DNA of 64,000 nucleotides from Bin80 sp965207565 (GTDB taxonomy: Bacteria > Bacteroidota > Rhodothermia > Rhodothermales > Bin80), in contig CBDBMQ010000015.1 in the NCBI GenBank assembly GCA_965207565.1, positions 27,824 to 91,823 on the forward strand, read 5' to 3'. Shown in pieces: positions 36,804-45,466 of the stretch. Numbering within the stretch: the stretch's first letter is position 1; each line of letters starts with the position of its first letter. A program made the position numbers and the translations under genes. The notes under the pieces were generated by a model. The model did not search any database. It saw only the letters and a program-made list of their open reading frames with translations, and was not told where the DNA came from.

Positions 36804-37769
36804 TCAGGTCGCACTGAAATAGGATTGCATCTGATTAAGACCGACATTCCCGCCACTCAGAATAATTCCCACCTTCATCCCGTCTACATTAACTGCCCCG
36901 CTTAGTAAGGCAGCCATCCCCAAGGCACCCGTTGGTTCAACAACGATCTTCATTCGCTCCCACAGCAGTTGCATAGCGGATATAATTACTGCGTCAGATA
37001 CGGTTACGATCTCGTGTGCAAGGTCGCGTATGATCTCAAACGTCAGGATCCCAAGTGATGGCGTACGAGCACCATCTGCGATGGTTTTTGGATTATGTAT
37101 CGTATGCAGGACACCACTCTTAAAGCTGAGTGCAGCATCATTTGCTGCATCGGGTTCGACCCCAATGACCTGGATCGTTGGGCGGATCGCATGGGCGGCA
37201 AGTAGAGAGCCAGACAGCAGCCCACCGCCGCCACATGGGACCAGGAGTATGTCTAAATCTGAATAATCCTGCAGCAGTTCCAGTGTGGCAGTCCCTTGGC
37301 CGGCGATAATATGCGGGTGGTCATATGGGGGAATAACCGGGAATCCCTGCTCTGCAGCCAGTTGCTCTGCCAGTGCTTCACGGCTGATCTCATTCCGATC
37401 ATAGGGTATGATTTTCGCCCCGTATTCAGCTGTTGCGGCCCGTTTTACGGATGGGGCATCACGGGGCATGACGATTGTGGGCTGGATACCCAGATGCGCT
37501 CCGGCAAGTGCAACGGCCTGGGCATGATTGCCGGAAGAAAACGTAAGCACTTCCTCAGTGGAGGCTGGAAGTTGACGTAATGTATTGTAAGCGCCTCGGA
37601 ATTTAAAACTTCCCGAGCGTTGAAAATTCTCACACTTGAAGTACACGCGCGCCCCTACGCGTGCATCCACGGTCTTGGAGGTGAAAACAGGAGTTTTATG
37701 GACGACATCCCGAAGATGTTCGGCGGCCGAACAGACATCTTCAAACCCTACATTATGGGATGCAGTCAC
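36804..37769 (-). CDS. PLP-dependent threonine/serine dehydratase (or serine racemase)
   Basis: This fold-type II PLP enzyme deaminates threonine or serine. KCENFQRSGSFKFRGAYNTL holds the Lys that binds PLP, SSGNHAQAVALA binds the substrate carboxylate, and PCGGGGLLSGSLL is the phosphate loop. The 321 residues contain no C-terminal ACT-like regulatory domain, so it is the short, catabolic or racemase form rather than the feedback-inhibited IlvA. Its ATG overlaps the stop of the DUF4342 gene by 4 bases. Confidence 0.88.
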   Translation of the reverse strand: MTASHNVGFEDVCSAAEHLRDVVHKTPVFTSKTVDARVGARVYFKCENFQRSGSFKFRGAYNTLRQLPASTEEVLTFSSGNHAQAVALAGAHLGIQPTIVMPRDAPSVKRAATAEYGAKIIPYDRNEISREALAEQLAAEQGFPVIPPYDHPHIIAGQGTATLELLQDYSDLDILLVPCGGGGLLSGSLLAAHAIRPTIQVIGVEPDAANDAALSFKSGVLHTIHNPKTIADGARTPSLGILTFEIIRDLAHEIVTVSDAVIISAMQLLWERMKIVVEPTGALGMAALLSGAVNVDGMKVGIILSGGNVGLNQMQSYFSAT

Positions 37770-38098
37770 GGCAGGTCATCCGGATCTTGTGAAGAACTCC
37801 GCTCAATGCCTTCAGAAGGCTCACGTTCAATACGTATTGTGACTTGTGTCACGAGTGCTGCGATTGCAGCAACCGCCGCAAGCAGTGGAGCAAGCAAGAC
37901 GGCTGCGCCAGAACCTACGAGGCCCACATACATTGGGAATTCGGCGAGGGTTCGGCCATCTTTGAGAATAGATATTTTGCGTGCGTTTCCTTCTCGTGCA
38001 AGTTCTTTCACTTTATCGACTAGTTGGGAGCTCTCTACTTTGATTTCTTCAAAGCGCTCTCCGAGCCGATCTCCTATATTGTTGTTTCGTGAAGTCAT
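37766..38098 (-). CDS. DUF4342-type small membrane protein
   Basis: The 110-residue protein has a charged N-terminal helix (RLGERFEEIKVESSQLVDKV), then KELAREGNARKISILKDGRT leading into a strand and the membrane helix VGSGAAVLLAPLLAAVAAIA. The C-terminal tail is acidic. This layout matches DUF4342 proteins, which have no known function. The gene is coupled to the downstream dehydratase by a 4-base overlap. It starts 189 bases before a divergent glycosyltransferase gene. Confidence 0.72.
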   Translation of the reverse strand: MTSRNNNIGDRLGERFEEIKVESSQLVDKVKELAREGNARKISILKDGRTLAEFPMYVGLVGSGAAVLLAPLLAAVAAIAALVTQVTIRIEREPSEGIERSSSQDPDDLP

Positions 38099-38287
38099 GA
38101 TGGGATTGGAATGCTGTTGTTATTAGGTACGCAATTGGCCGTTCGTAGTTGCAAATACACAATTTGGAACTGCTCAAATTACACGGATTGCGTGATTCAT
38201 GTTAGACGACTCAGATCCGGGAGCGAAATTTCCCAGGTAAGTGAGTATTTTCGGTGCAGTTAGATCTACTTTCTTGAACACAGGTAA

Positions 38288-39424
38288 ATGGGTGAGGGTC
38301 GAAGGATTGTACTTGTTAGTCCGATGTATCCCTATCGGGGAGGCATTGCTCATCTGTCCGAAACGCTGGCGGCAGGCTTGATCGCCCGTGGACATCAAGT
38401 TCATGCCATCACGTTTACACGCCAGTATCCAGAATTCCTTTTCCCGGGTCGAACTCAATACGAAACTGGAACAGACACCGAAAGGGCTGTCGAGGCTGAG
38501 CGACTGATTGATTCGATCAACCCTCTGTCATGGTGGGAGGCCATCAAACATATCCGAGATCTGGGGGCAGAGGTGGTAATTTTTCGTTACTGGACGCCAT
38601 TTTTTGCCCCCGTTTTTGGTACAATGGCACGCAGGATTGCCCGTAATAATATCACCTCTTTGGTTGTAGTTGATAATGCATTGCCACATGAGCGCCGGCT
38701 GGGGGATATCGCTTTAGGACGCTACTTCTTCAAGGCAGTACAAGGATGTGTGGTGATGTCGTCATCGGTGGGGAAGGATTTGGATCAACTTGAAGTCTCT
38801 TGCCCGCGTGCATTTGCACCGCATCCGGTCTATGATATTTTTGGCAAGGCGGCCAATCAAACTCAGGCACGTTCAAAGTTACAGCTGGATCAGAATTCAC
38901 CAGTGATTCTTTTTTTTGGATTCGTACGACGATATAAAGGTCTTCATATTCTTTTAGACAGCATGCAGCAGGTTCGGGATACACTCCCTGAGATCTGCTT
39001 AATCGTTGCAGGCGAGTTTTATGAAGACGAGGCACCCTATAGGAATAAGGTTGAGTCATTGGGACTATCCGAGCAGGTGAAGTTCGTCAATGAATACATT
39101 CCCAAAGATGAGGTGGCTGACTACTTCGCTGCAGCCAATGTGGTCGTACAGCCGTACTTGTCCGCAACCCAGAGTGGGGTTGCACAGGTTGCCTATCAGT
39201 TTGATGTTCCTGTGATTACCACGGATGTAGGTGGGCTTGCCGAAGTTGTGCCTCATGAAGAATCGGGGCTCATTGTTCCCCCGAATGATCCATCTGCTTT
39301 GGCCAAAGCCATCATACGGTATTTTGTAGAGGGGATGCAAGATGATCTTGTAAGGGGAGTGCAGCGCCGTAAACAGTCTCTGGGATGGGACAAGTTGCTC
39401 ACTGCAATTGAATCAATCATGTAA
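38288..39424 (+). CDS. Group 4 glycosyltransferase
   Basis: This 378-residue enzyme has the GT-B fold of GT4 enzymes. The N-terminal half shows the glycine-rich PMYPYRGGIAHLSETLAAGL, and the C-terminal half has SPVILFFGFVRRYKGLHILL and the nucleotide-sugar site VVQPYLSATQSGVAQVAYQF, where the second Glu of the usual EX7E motif is not conserved. VITTDVGGLAEVVPHEESGL is characteristic of the family end. It probably adds a sugar to an envelope glycan or lipid. It is followed by the IS-broken lipoprotein gene 15 bases on. Confidence 0.87.
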   Translation: MGEGRRIVLVSPMYPYRGGIAHLSETLAAGLIARGHQVHAITFTRQYPEFLFPGRTQYETGTDTERAVEAERLIDSINPLSWWEAIKHIRDLGAEVVIFRYWTPFFAPVFGTMARRIARNNITSLVVVDNALPHERRLGDIALGRYFFKAVQGCVVMSSSVGKDLDQLEVSCPRAFAPHPVYDIFGKAANQTQARSKLQLDQNSPVILFFGFVRRYKGLHILLDSMQQVRDTLPEICLIVAGEFYEDEAPYRNKVESLGLSEQVKFVNEYIPKDEVADYFAAANVVVQPYLSATQSGVAQVAYQFDVPVITTDVGGLAEVVPHEESGLIVPPNDPSALAKAIIRYFVEGMQDDLVRGVQRRKQSLGWDKLLTAIESIM

Positions 39425-40127
39425 TCTGTGTGCATTCAATGAATGGCAGATCCTATCGTGTGATCTATTGTAGTTGTTTCTCTCTGGTATTATCCATTGC
39501 AGGTTGTGCTACACTGGATCAAGTCAGCTCAGAAAATTTTTCAAATCCATCGTTATGGCAGCCTGCCAGTGTAATTCAGGATGCTCGGCAGTTGGTGTTG
39601 CAGCAAGAGTCTGGACAACCTCAGGATATCGCAGCATATATGGCTGCTCGGATGGTCGGAGTACAGCCCATATTTGGTGACTCCTTGATCTTCCCGTTAC
39701 AGGGATCCAGACGTGTGATCCAAGGAGGAGAACTTGGCGATGCAACCGGGCTTGGTGAGTCGTTTTGGCCTGATCCCCGATCAGGTTCAGGTGCATACAC
39801 CATAACTGAATTTATTTCCCCATGGGATTCCGTAGTGAGCGAAGGGGCGGCTATTGTGCTCCCCAGACAGCCACTTGCCTCTGATCGTATTCATCAACTT
39901 GCTGGGCGTGGCACGAAGGTGATTCTGAGGACGGGAAATGTAACTCGACGTTTAGCATCTACAACAGGGGACAATGCCCTGATACTGGAGGTCACGCCAT
40001 CTGCTCTTGCGGGCATATCAGGATTGTCTGTGGACAGCATTGCCTCGGGAATGCTTCCCAAGGGTGGGTATGTTCTTCCTGAACCGATACCCATAGAGGT
40101 TTGGATAGATACCCATGAATTTCCTTT

Positions 40128-41529
40128 GGCTCTTCGCTTTTATGAGTGGGTAGCTTGTTTTTGGAAGCCTTCCGGGTACAGATCCAGTCCACCGAGATAG
40201 AAGTAAATTGCATTGGTAAACCGTTGTTTGTTTCGGAATCCACGAGCACGGACTTTGACGGTTTTGATGCGGCTGTTGATGCTTTCGGCGGGGCCATTGC
40301 TGACCTTTAAGATCACTGCATTGATAATGCCCCACAAATGATTCTTGATAGTTTCCGCGGCGTCTTTCATCGGTTCCAGTCGGCAACGCATGGCCCAGGA
40401 CAACCATCGTTTCCATCCTTTGAGTGCCCATGTGGGATGGACATAATGCCATAAGTTCTGGGAGAATTCCTTGATGGCCCACGCACGAGCTGTTTTCAGC
40501 GAACTGGTCTTTAACTGGTTGAATCGTTTCTTTTGCCGCGCAGACATATTCTTCGGATTGGTCAGCCAATCATACTTGGTTCCAGTGAGATCGTAGTTGT
40601 CTTCTTTCCGCAATTCTCGGTTCTCTATCCGACGGACTTTATCCACGGCATCGCTAATGTATTTGGCCACATGAAAGTGATCAAATGCAATCTTTTTTTC
40701 TGCGTTGGGGACGCACGTTTTCGTGATGCTGATATACGCTGGCCACATATCCATGCTCACACTCTCAATGGCCTCCAGTTGCTCGGGAGAACATCCATCA
40801 TAATACCCTTTCAAACTCGCCTTTGTCCGACCCTCGCCGACATACAGCACGGTTGCCGTGTCTGGATTGGACACCACAGTGATGTAATTGTGACCTTTCT
40901 TATAAGAGGTCTCATCGACACAGAGATGCGCGATCAGTTCCTCTTTTTTGCGGGCACGTCCTCGCAGTACCGCACGCTCCATAATGTTGGCAATCATCGT
41001 CCAACTGACTCCCATCCTGGTCGCCACCGTTGAAATATTGGTGGCATCCAGCAACCCGTTAATGACCTTCGCTTCAAATGCCGTCGTAAAACGCACGCGC
41101 TCATCCGCCCAGGGCACTGAAACCGTCTTGATTCCATGCTCCGAACATTCCACCCGAGGAACTTTCGCAACCACGGTCGTCTGATATTCACAGATATCCG
41201 TATGGCGCCATTTCCGAAGACGATGGTCGTAGCCAGGACAAACTTTGGTGCACTCGGGACATCGAAGTACCGAACCCTCCGAACAGATTACATGGATCTC
41301 AGCCAGCTGCGTTGCATCATCTTGCTTGATCTCCGAAACCTCCCACGGAGACTGAATCCCTAACAATCGATTGATATCTTGAATACGTACACTCATGGTC
41401 AATGAAATATTTGATTTGAACTCCAAAAACAGACCCAAAATAAATAAAGAAATCCATTCCGAATCTATTCAATCGCATCGTGGTTCATCTTAGTTCTGAC
41501 TCCGAACCCACTTGAAAAGGGGAAGACCC
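40128..41529 (-). mobile_element. ISL3-family insertion sequence, copy 1
   Basis: The element is 1402 bp. Its ends are imperfect inverted repeats of about 24 bp beginning GGCTCTTCGCTTTT (40128) and GGGTCTTCCCCTTTT (from 41529 inwards on the other strand). The 8-bp target duplication TTTCCTTT is at 40120-40127 and 41530-41537, the duplication length known for ISL3. One transposase gene fills it. The second copy at 56061-57462 has the same length; I found one base difference, a silent change near the transposase end. Both insertions are therefore recent. It split an M28-like lipoprotein gene. Confidence 0.95.
40140..41396 (-). CDS. ISL3-family transposase, copy 1
   Basis: The 418-residue protein (from the ATG at 41396) cuts and pastes the element. 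A zinc-finger-like N-terminus (CPECTKVCPGYDHR) is followed by the DNA-binding region and a DDE catalytic core. The Asp in LCVDETSYKKGH (about residue 161), the Asp in SVSMDMWPAY (about 216) and the Glu in GPAESINSRIK (about 371) form the triad. An upstream in-frame codon at 41438 would add 14 residues without family support. All motifs are intact, so it should be active. Confidence 0.93.
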   Translation of the reverse strand: MSVRIQDINRLLGIQSPWEVSEIKQDDATQLAEIHVICSEGSVLRCPECTKVCPGYDHRLRKWRHTDICEYQTTVVAKVPRVECSEHGIKTVSVPWADERVRFTTAFEAKVINGLLDATNISTVATRMGVSWTMIANIMERAVLRGRARKKEELIAHLCVDETSYKKGHNYITVVSNPDTATVLYVGEGRTKASLKGYYDGCSPEQLEAIESVSMDMWPAYISITKTCVPNAEKKIAFDHFHVAKYISDAVDKVRRIENRELRKEDNYDLTGTKYDWLTNPKNMSARQKKRFNQLKTSSLKTARAWAIKEFSQNLWHYVHPTWALKGWKRWLSWAMRCRLEPMKDAAETIKNHLWGIINAVILKVSNGPAESINSRIKTVKVRARGFRNKQRFTNAIYFYLGGLDLYPEGFQKQATHS

Positions 41530-42174
41530 TTTCCTTTAAATGTAATGGGGTTTATTGCCGGTCGGGATCCGCGGTATGCATCACAGCTTATCATTGTTGT
41601 TGCAGACCCGGCATGGATCTCTGTGGATTCAGATTCTTCTCAATGGATGCCTTCGGCTATCCTGCTGGAACTCGCGCGTAAATATGCAGCAGGACGGATC
41701 GAGGAGGTATTTCCGAGACGGTCTCTGTTGGTTGCTGCGGGGACCGGTGCCGCATTACATGCCGTATTTGAATACCCTGTTTGGGTGCGGCAAAATATTC
41801 ATGCTGTGATCGCATTGGGAGGCTCCGGTAACGGTCATGTGCAGGTGGACAGGGATACGATTCCCATTTTCGGGTACTCTTTCCCTGAAATCCATGACCC
41901 CGCAAACCTGGAGGCCTGGATTACAACGGTATTGGAACAGGTCCACGATACCGTACAGCAACTGGATGACCAGGAGTTTGATGAAGATTAACGGACTTGT
42001 TAGAGGGATCCAAGAAAAGCGAATGTCCCAAATTATGGGAATTATCGCTACTGAAACCAAGTAGTAAATCATCAAGGATGGATTTTCTGGTTTCACCCAT
42101 TGTTACACAAACACAAATCTACTCAGGCCGAAATAACGTAAGCTCGTAATTCCATATTAGGCGATATTCTTCAC

Positions 42175-42816
42175 TCACATATTTGATGATGACTCTTCAA
42201 TGAATAGACGGCGTAACCATTCATAAAATTCATTCGCTGAGGATTGATGTACGTCTAAATCACCATATCCAATCGCTGTCCCCATGGGGCGTGGCCTTTT
42301 TCGCGTTGCCAGCCATGCATGAATCTGAGCCCTCAGCTTTTTGTGGGGACTGAATCTGCGATCTATAGGAGGAATCTCATCAATATAATCACAGGAGCGG
42401 GGCCAGATTGGGTCCTCGTCAGGAATTAATGTGTGAATAAAATTTTCCAACTCGCCCGAAGAATCATTATTAGGCATCATCCAGACTCCTACCCGGGGCT
42501 GATCATCAATGATCGTTCCAAGTCTTTCAGGCTTCATGGGAACCTGAAATTTAAGATGATTCTCCAACTGACTTGAAAGTTCTTTCCATCGCCCGTCTGG
42601 ATCATCATTCGCATCAATGAGAATTCCTATTATTTCTCTGTCATAAGCTGAAAATTCGAGATAGATAGACGCTAATAGATTGTCAATGCCCCGTTTATCA
42701 ATAATTTTGAACGGAGTACTATCACCATGACGGGATTTCCATATATGTTTGACTACATGCTCGTCATTACTCCCCTCAACGAGTAGTATTCTCTTGGGAT
42801 CTACGTCTCTGGGCAT
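42175..42816 (-). CDS. DUF3226 TOPRIM-like protein, probable effector of an ATPase pair
   Basis: The 213-residue protein begins KRILLVEGSNDEHVVKHIW, where the Glu of VEG at residue 14 matches the first acidic residue of TOPRIM nucleases. GILIDANDDPDGRW (residues 64-77) supplies the second acidic cluster. The C-terminal GYGDLDVHQSSANEFYEWLR matches DUF3226, a family often encoded with an ABC-type ATPase. It starts 4 bases after the stop of such an ATPase. By analogy with OLD-family and PARIS systems, it is a candidate nuclease held by the ATPase until infection. This is inference; no activity is shown for this family that I can cite. Confidence 0.75.
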   Translation of the reverse strand: MPRDVDPKRILLVEGSNDEHVVKHIWKSRHGDSTPFKIIDKRGIDNLLASIYLEFSAYDREIIGILIDANDDPDGRWKELSSQLENHLKFQVPMKPERLGTIIDDQPRVGVWMMPNNDSSGELENFIHTLIPDEDPIWPRSCDYIDEIPPIDRRFSPHKKLRAQIHAWLATRKRPRPMGTAIGYGDLDVHQSSANEFYEWLRRLFIEESSSNM

Positions 42817-42820
42817 GCAG

Positions 42821-43966
42821 CTATCTCACTTCTATGTCCTGATCCGCTGCAATTTCGAGATGGTTCTCGGAATACTCCACTGCTCGTACTTGACCGTCCT
42901 TCTTATCTAATCGAATCAATGCTCCTTCAGCTTCTTCGTTCTCAATTGCAGCCCTTGTAAATGCTCTGACGCAATCAAAGCTATGGGTTGTGGCAAGAAC
43001 CTGCACATTATATCTTTGAGCAGCTTCTAGCATCATGCTCCAGAAACCCCTCAGGGCAGAGTGGTGAATTCCATTTTCGACCTCATCAATGATTAAGAAA
43101 CCACCAGAGCTATGAGCTAAAGCAAGGACAGTGGCAAACGATCGGATCGTTCCATCACCGAGGCTATTTAGAGGAATATATCTAGGAGAGTCACTTACCT
43201 TCACCATGATACGGCGGCCTTCGCGACCAAGTCTTCCATTCGGTTCCCCGACCGCAGCGATCCCATCTATTTCATTTTCTGTCAGGTTAATGGCTCTGAG
43301 CCCCAGAGACTCTGCGCTGGTAATAACCATATTGTCCCAAAAACGAGCTAGCGTAGAATTACTCAGAAGCTCTGGACCGAGCGATTCGCATGCAATGGGG
43401 GCCGGCAAATCCGAATCTCCCAATATTTTTCTTCGTAATGCGCGGGGCATATTAAGAAACGACTGATGTTCAGAAAAATTTGGTGTCCCCAGGAAACATG
43501 GAATAATGGAGTTTGAATCGTCATAAGTAACCCTGAGGGCTTGTGGACTTGAAGTCGGAGGCATAACTTCAGCGAACAAATCCAGCTGAGTGGGAGACAA
43601 TTCGCTCACTGTGGTTATTTCAATGCGAAGCTGATCCTGTTCGATATTCGGACCAATCGAGATCGTCTGACCAAGAGAGGCAGATCTACCAAAAAAAAGA
43701 GTCGAGTAGTCCAGAATAAAATCCTCTTTTTCTGTGCGGATAATTATGTATTCATACCTCTTACGCAACAGCTCTTCAAATGCATCATAACGTCCTCTAG
43801 CCGCGTACACACGCACTGCCTCAAGAACAGTGGTCTTACCAACTCCATTTCGACCGGCAAGTAGAGTAACGCGTCCCAATTTTTTAATTGAAAGATCCTG
43901 GATCCCCCGAAAATTCCTAATTGATAAATCAGGGAGGTGCAATTTGGGGGATTGCTTTTCCGACAT
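42821..43966 (-). CDS. ABC/SMC-type AAA ATPase (AAA_15/AAA_21), probable sensor of a defense pair
   Basis: This 381-residue soluble ATPase has an ABC-type head: RNFRGIQDLSIKKLGRVTLL leads to Walker A GRNGVGKTT (38-46). The signature-like LNSLGDGTIRSF is at about 266-277, Walker B GFLIIDEVENG at 289-299 and the switch His in ATTHSF near 328. There is no long coiled coil. It sits directly before a DUF3226 TOPRIM-like gene with a 4-base gap, in a region marked by an IS. The two-gene layout resembles split OLD/PARIS-type anti-phage systems, whose ATPase senses a phage protein. DNA repair or plasmid defense are alternatives. Confidence 0.82.
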   Translation of the reverse strand: MSEKQSPKLHLPDLSIRNFRGIQDLSIKKLGRVTLLAGRNGVGKTTVLEAVRVYAARGRYDAFEELLRKRYEYIIIRTEKEDFILDYSTLFFGRSASLGQTISIGPNIEQDQLRIEITTVSELSPTQLDLFAEVMPPTSSPQALRVTYDDSNSIIPCFLGTPNFSEHQSFLNMPRALRRKILGDSDLPAPIACESLGPELLSNSTLARFWDNMVITSAESLGLRAINLTENEIDGIAAVGEPNGRLGREGRRIMVKVSDSPRYIPLNSLGDGTIRSFATVLALAHSSGGFLIIDEVENGIHHSALRGFWSMMLEAAQRYNVQVLATTHSFDCVRAFTRAAIENEEAEGALIRLDKKDGQVRAVEYSENHLEIAADQDIEVR

Positions 43967-44110
43967 GCTGGTAATTCGAGGATTTATGATTAAATGAATT
44001 GAGGAGTAGGTACCCCCTCGAATACGCGAATGCGACTACAAAGTTAAGTAATTACAAATTTAGAGTCACTCTTGTCCCTGTAGATTAGAATCAACCGTGC
44101 TCAAAACCAA

Positions 44111-44758
44111 CTAAAACAGTACCCCAATCATGATCGCCCAACCCTCGTTATTCAGGACGGTTAATGTACCCGTTTCGGAATCAGGCTTGGTCACATCACG
44201 TTGGCCTCGATAGTATCTCGCCTCCAATGATAGGCGTTGAGCCGCCACATCGAAATCAATTCCAGCTCCGACCATCAGGCCATAATCGAGGGTTTCAATG
44301 GATTCGTTTTCTTCAATAAAGATCTGTCCAGTATCCGTGGATTCCACGAGGATCGCGGACTCCACTACAAATAAAGCTGCACCTCCAAGAAAAATCCGAG
44401 GTCGAACAATCCCCGAGGACTCGAAACGGAATTGAAGCAGAACGGGTACCGATAGATACGATGACCTACTAGTTAGTAGACCAGGAAAATCATTGTATTG
44501 CACCCGGGTTTTTGCGCCCATACGAAGGTAGAGTAATTCGCCAACTGCACTAAGCCCACCGGCAATGCGTAGTTCAGCTGTCCCTCCTCCGGCAACTCCT
44601 GTAATGCTTTCCCATGCAGTTTCACCCGCGGCCAGATCGCCGACAAAAGTTGTATTCGTGATACCAAATTTCAGTCCCCCGGTTACACGTTGTGCATTGA
44701 CAGATGCCGTTCCCGTCAGAAAAAGTCCAAATAATATCAGCAGCTTAAGGCTTTGCAT
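44111..44758 (-). CDS. Outer-membrane beta-barrel protein
   Basis: The 215-residue protein has a signal peptide (MQSLKLLILFGLFLTGTASVNA) and then alternating strands typical of small OmpW/PorT-like barrels of Bacteroidota. Examples are GGLKFGITNTTFVGDLAAGE, SSYLSVPVLLQFRFESSGIV, RIFLGGAALFVVESAILV and LSLEARYYRGQRDVTKPDSE. The last strand GWAIMIGVLF ends in Phe, the usual BAM signal. It ends 144 bases before the ATPase gene and starts in front of a 708-base intergenic region. The function is unknown. Confidence 0.8.
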   Translation of the reverse strand: MQSLKLLILFGLFLTGTASVNAQRVTGGLKFGITNTTFVGDLAAGETAWESITGVAGGGTAELRIAGGLSAVGELLYLRMGAKTRVQYNDFPGLLTSRSSYLSVPVLLQFRFESSGIVRPRIFLGGAALFVVESAILVESTDTGQIFIEENESIETLDYGLMVGAGIDFDVAAQRLSLEARYYRGQRDVTKPDSETGTLTVLNNEGWAIMIGVLF

Positions 44759-44914
44759 GGATCGGCAGGTTGATCAGATTCTGGAGAAAATGTAAAGGTA
44801 AGATAGCATGTATTGTAGAAAGTCGAACAACAATATAATTCCAATCCCAAGATGTCTTGCACTCCGAGATGCAGAACTAGAATTCTGGGAACTGGATTGC
44901 CACACGGAACGCCT

Positions 44915-45022
44915 TAAACAGCGACATGAACAGGATCGAACTATTTTCGTGCTTCAAAATCTCCGTATATTTGCGTGGATACGCTTGCCGAGCCATGGAA
45001 CCGCAACCATAGGCTACCGTAA
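44915..45022 (+). repeat. 108-bp direct repeat, copy A
   Basis: This stretch matches 49571-49677 at roughly four of five bases, with mostly C/T and A/G changes. The longest shared block is GCTTGCCGAGCCATGGAAC. Neither copy keeps an open frame that is conserved in the other, so it is noncoding. The two copies lie in the same direction on either side of the TonB receptor/DUF4249 pair. Copy B ends 20 bases before the gatC ATG and may be its promoter region. Confidence 0.8.
44966..44973 (+). promoter_or_regulatory. Candidate -7 box in repeat copy A
   Basis: TATATTTG matches the Bacteroidota consensus TAnnTTTG exactly. The equivalent position in copy B (49620-49627) reads TATATTCG, one base off. 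This supports the idea that the repeat is a duplicated promoter region. No gene start lies close downstream of copy A. Confidence 0.35.
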
Positions 45023-45466
45023 CCCAATTTCGCGATGGACAATCCAATGCCAGAGCGGAGCGAATCAATGGGGAGATCCAGGAGGTCAAAACGATCGGCA
45101 GAGGACACAGAAAATCTGAAAACTTCAGGTCTGCCGTTTTTTCTGCGAAAATCTAAACATGCATCCACCATATTCACGGTAGAACCTTTGGAAAATTTAG
45201 AGCTTCAACTCCTTTTCTTCTGTGGAGGACTGGACGTGGATCCACAATATTCGTGATAGAACCGAATTTTTATTGGTCCACTGTAATCTCATCAGTTAGG
45301 GGCGCTAAGCCCTCTCTAAATGTGTCAACCATCAAGGCAGATACTCATAGATCAAATTTCCTTTCCACTCAATTCGTGTAGTTCTCGTGGGATACTATTT
45401 TCCTAGCGTTCTATACTTCTTCAACCTTTCCCTTCGCCAAAAGAAGTCTATTAATTTTTCCCCTGA

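Larger units (their letters stand above)
39439..41991 (+). pseudogene. M28 peptidase-like lipoprotein split by an ISL3 insertion
   Basis: Removing the insertion and one 8-bp duplicate restores one frame of about 380 codons (39439-40127 joined to 41538-41991). The product has a lipobox (LSIAGCATLD), a beta-rich region, a PA-domain-like part ending EVTPSALAGISGLSVDSIAS, and then NVMGFIAGRDPRYASQLIIV. The last part aligns with the core of M28 aminopeptidases. However, the metal-binding HxD, DD and EE motifs are replaced (ADPAW, SDSSQW, AAGTGA), so even the intact protein was probably not a zinc peptidase. The target duplication falls in codons for Phe-Pro-Leu. The 5' part now ends inside the element after reading about 25 foreign codons. 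Confidence 0.85.
44759..45466. other. Intergenic region before a TonB receptor, with repeats
   Basis: No gene is supported here. It holds one copy of a 108-bp repeat (44915-45022) whose partner lies in front of gatC. It also holds a pair of 24-base repeats at 45163-45186 and 45240-45263 that agree at about 20 positions and share the core ATCCAC-ATATTC-TAGAACC. The leader next to the receptor start (45400-45466) is T-rich with no clear -7 box. Confidence 0.6.

Noticed and set aside
40533..41033. Long plus-strand frame inside ISL3 copy 1 (and its mirror in copy 2)
   Set aside because: Antisense to the transposase; no independent support.
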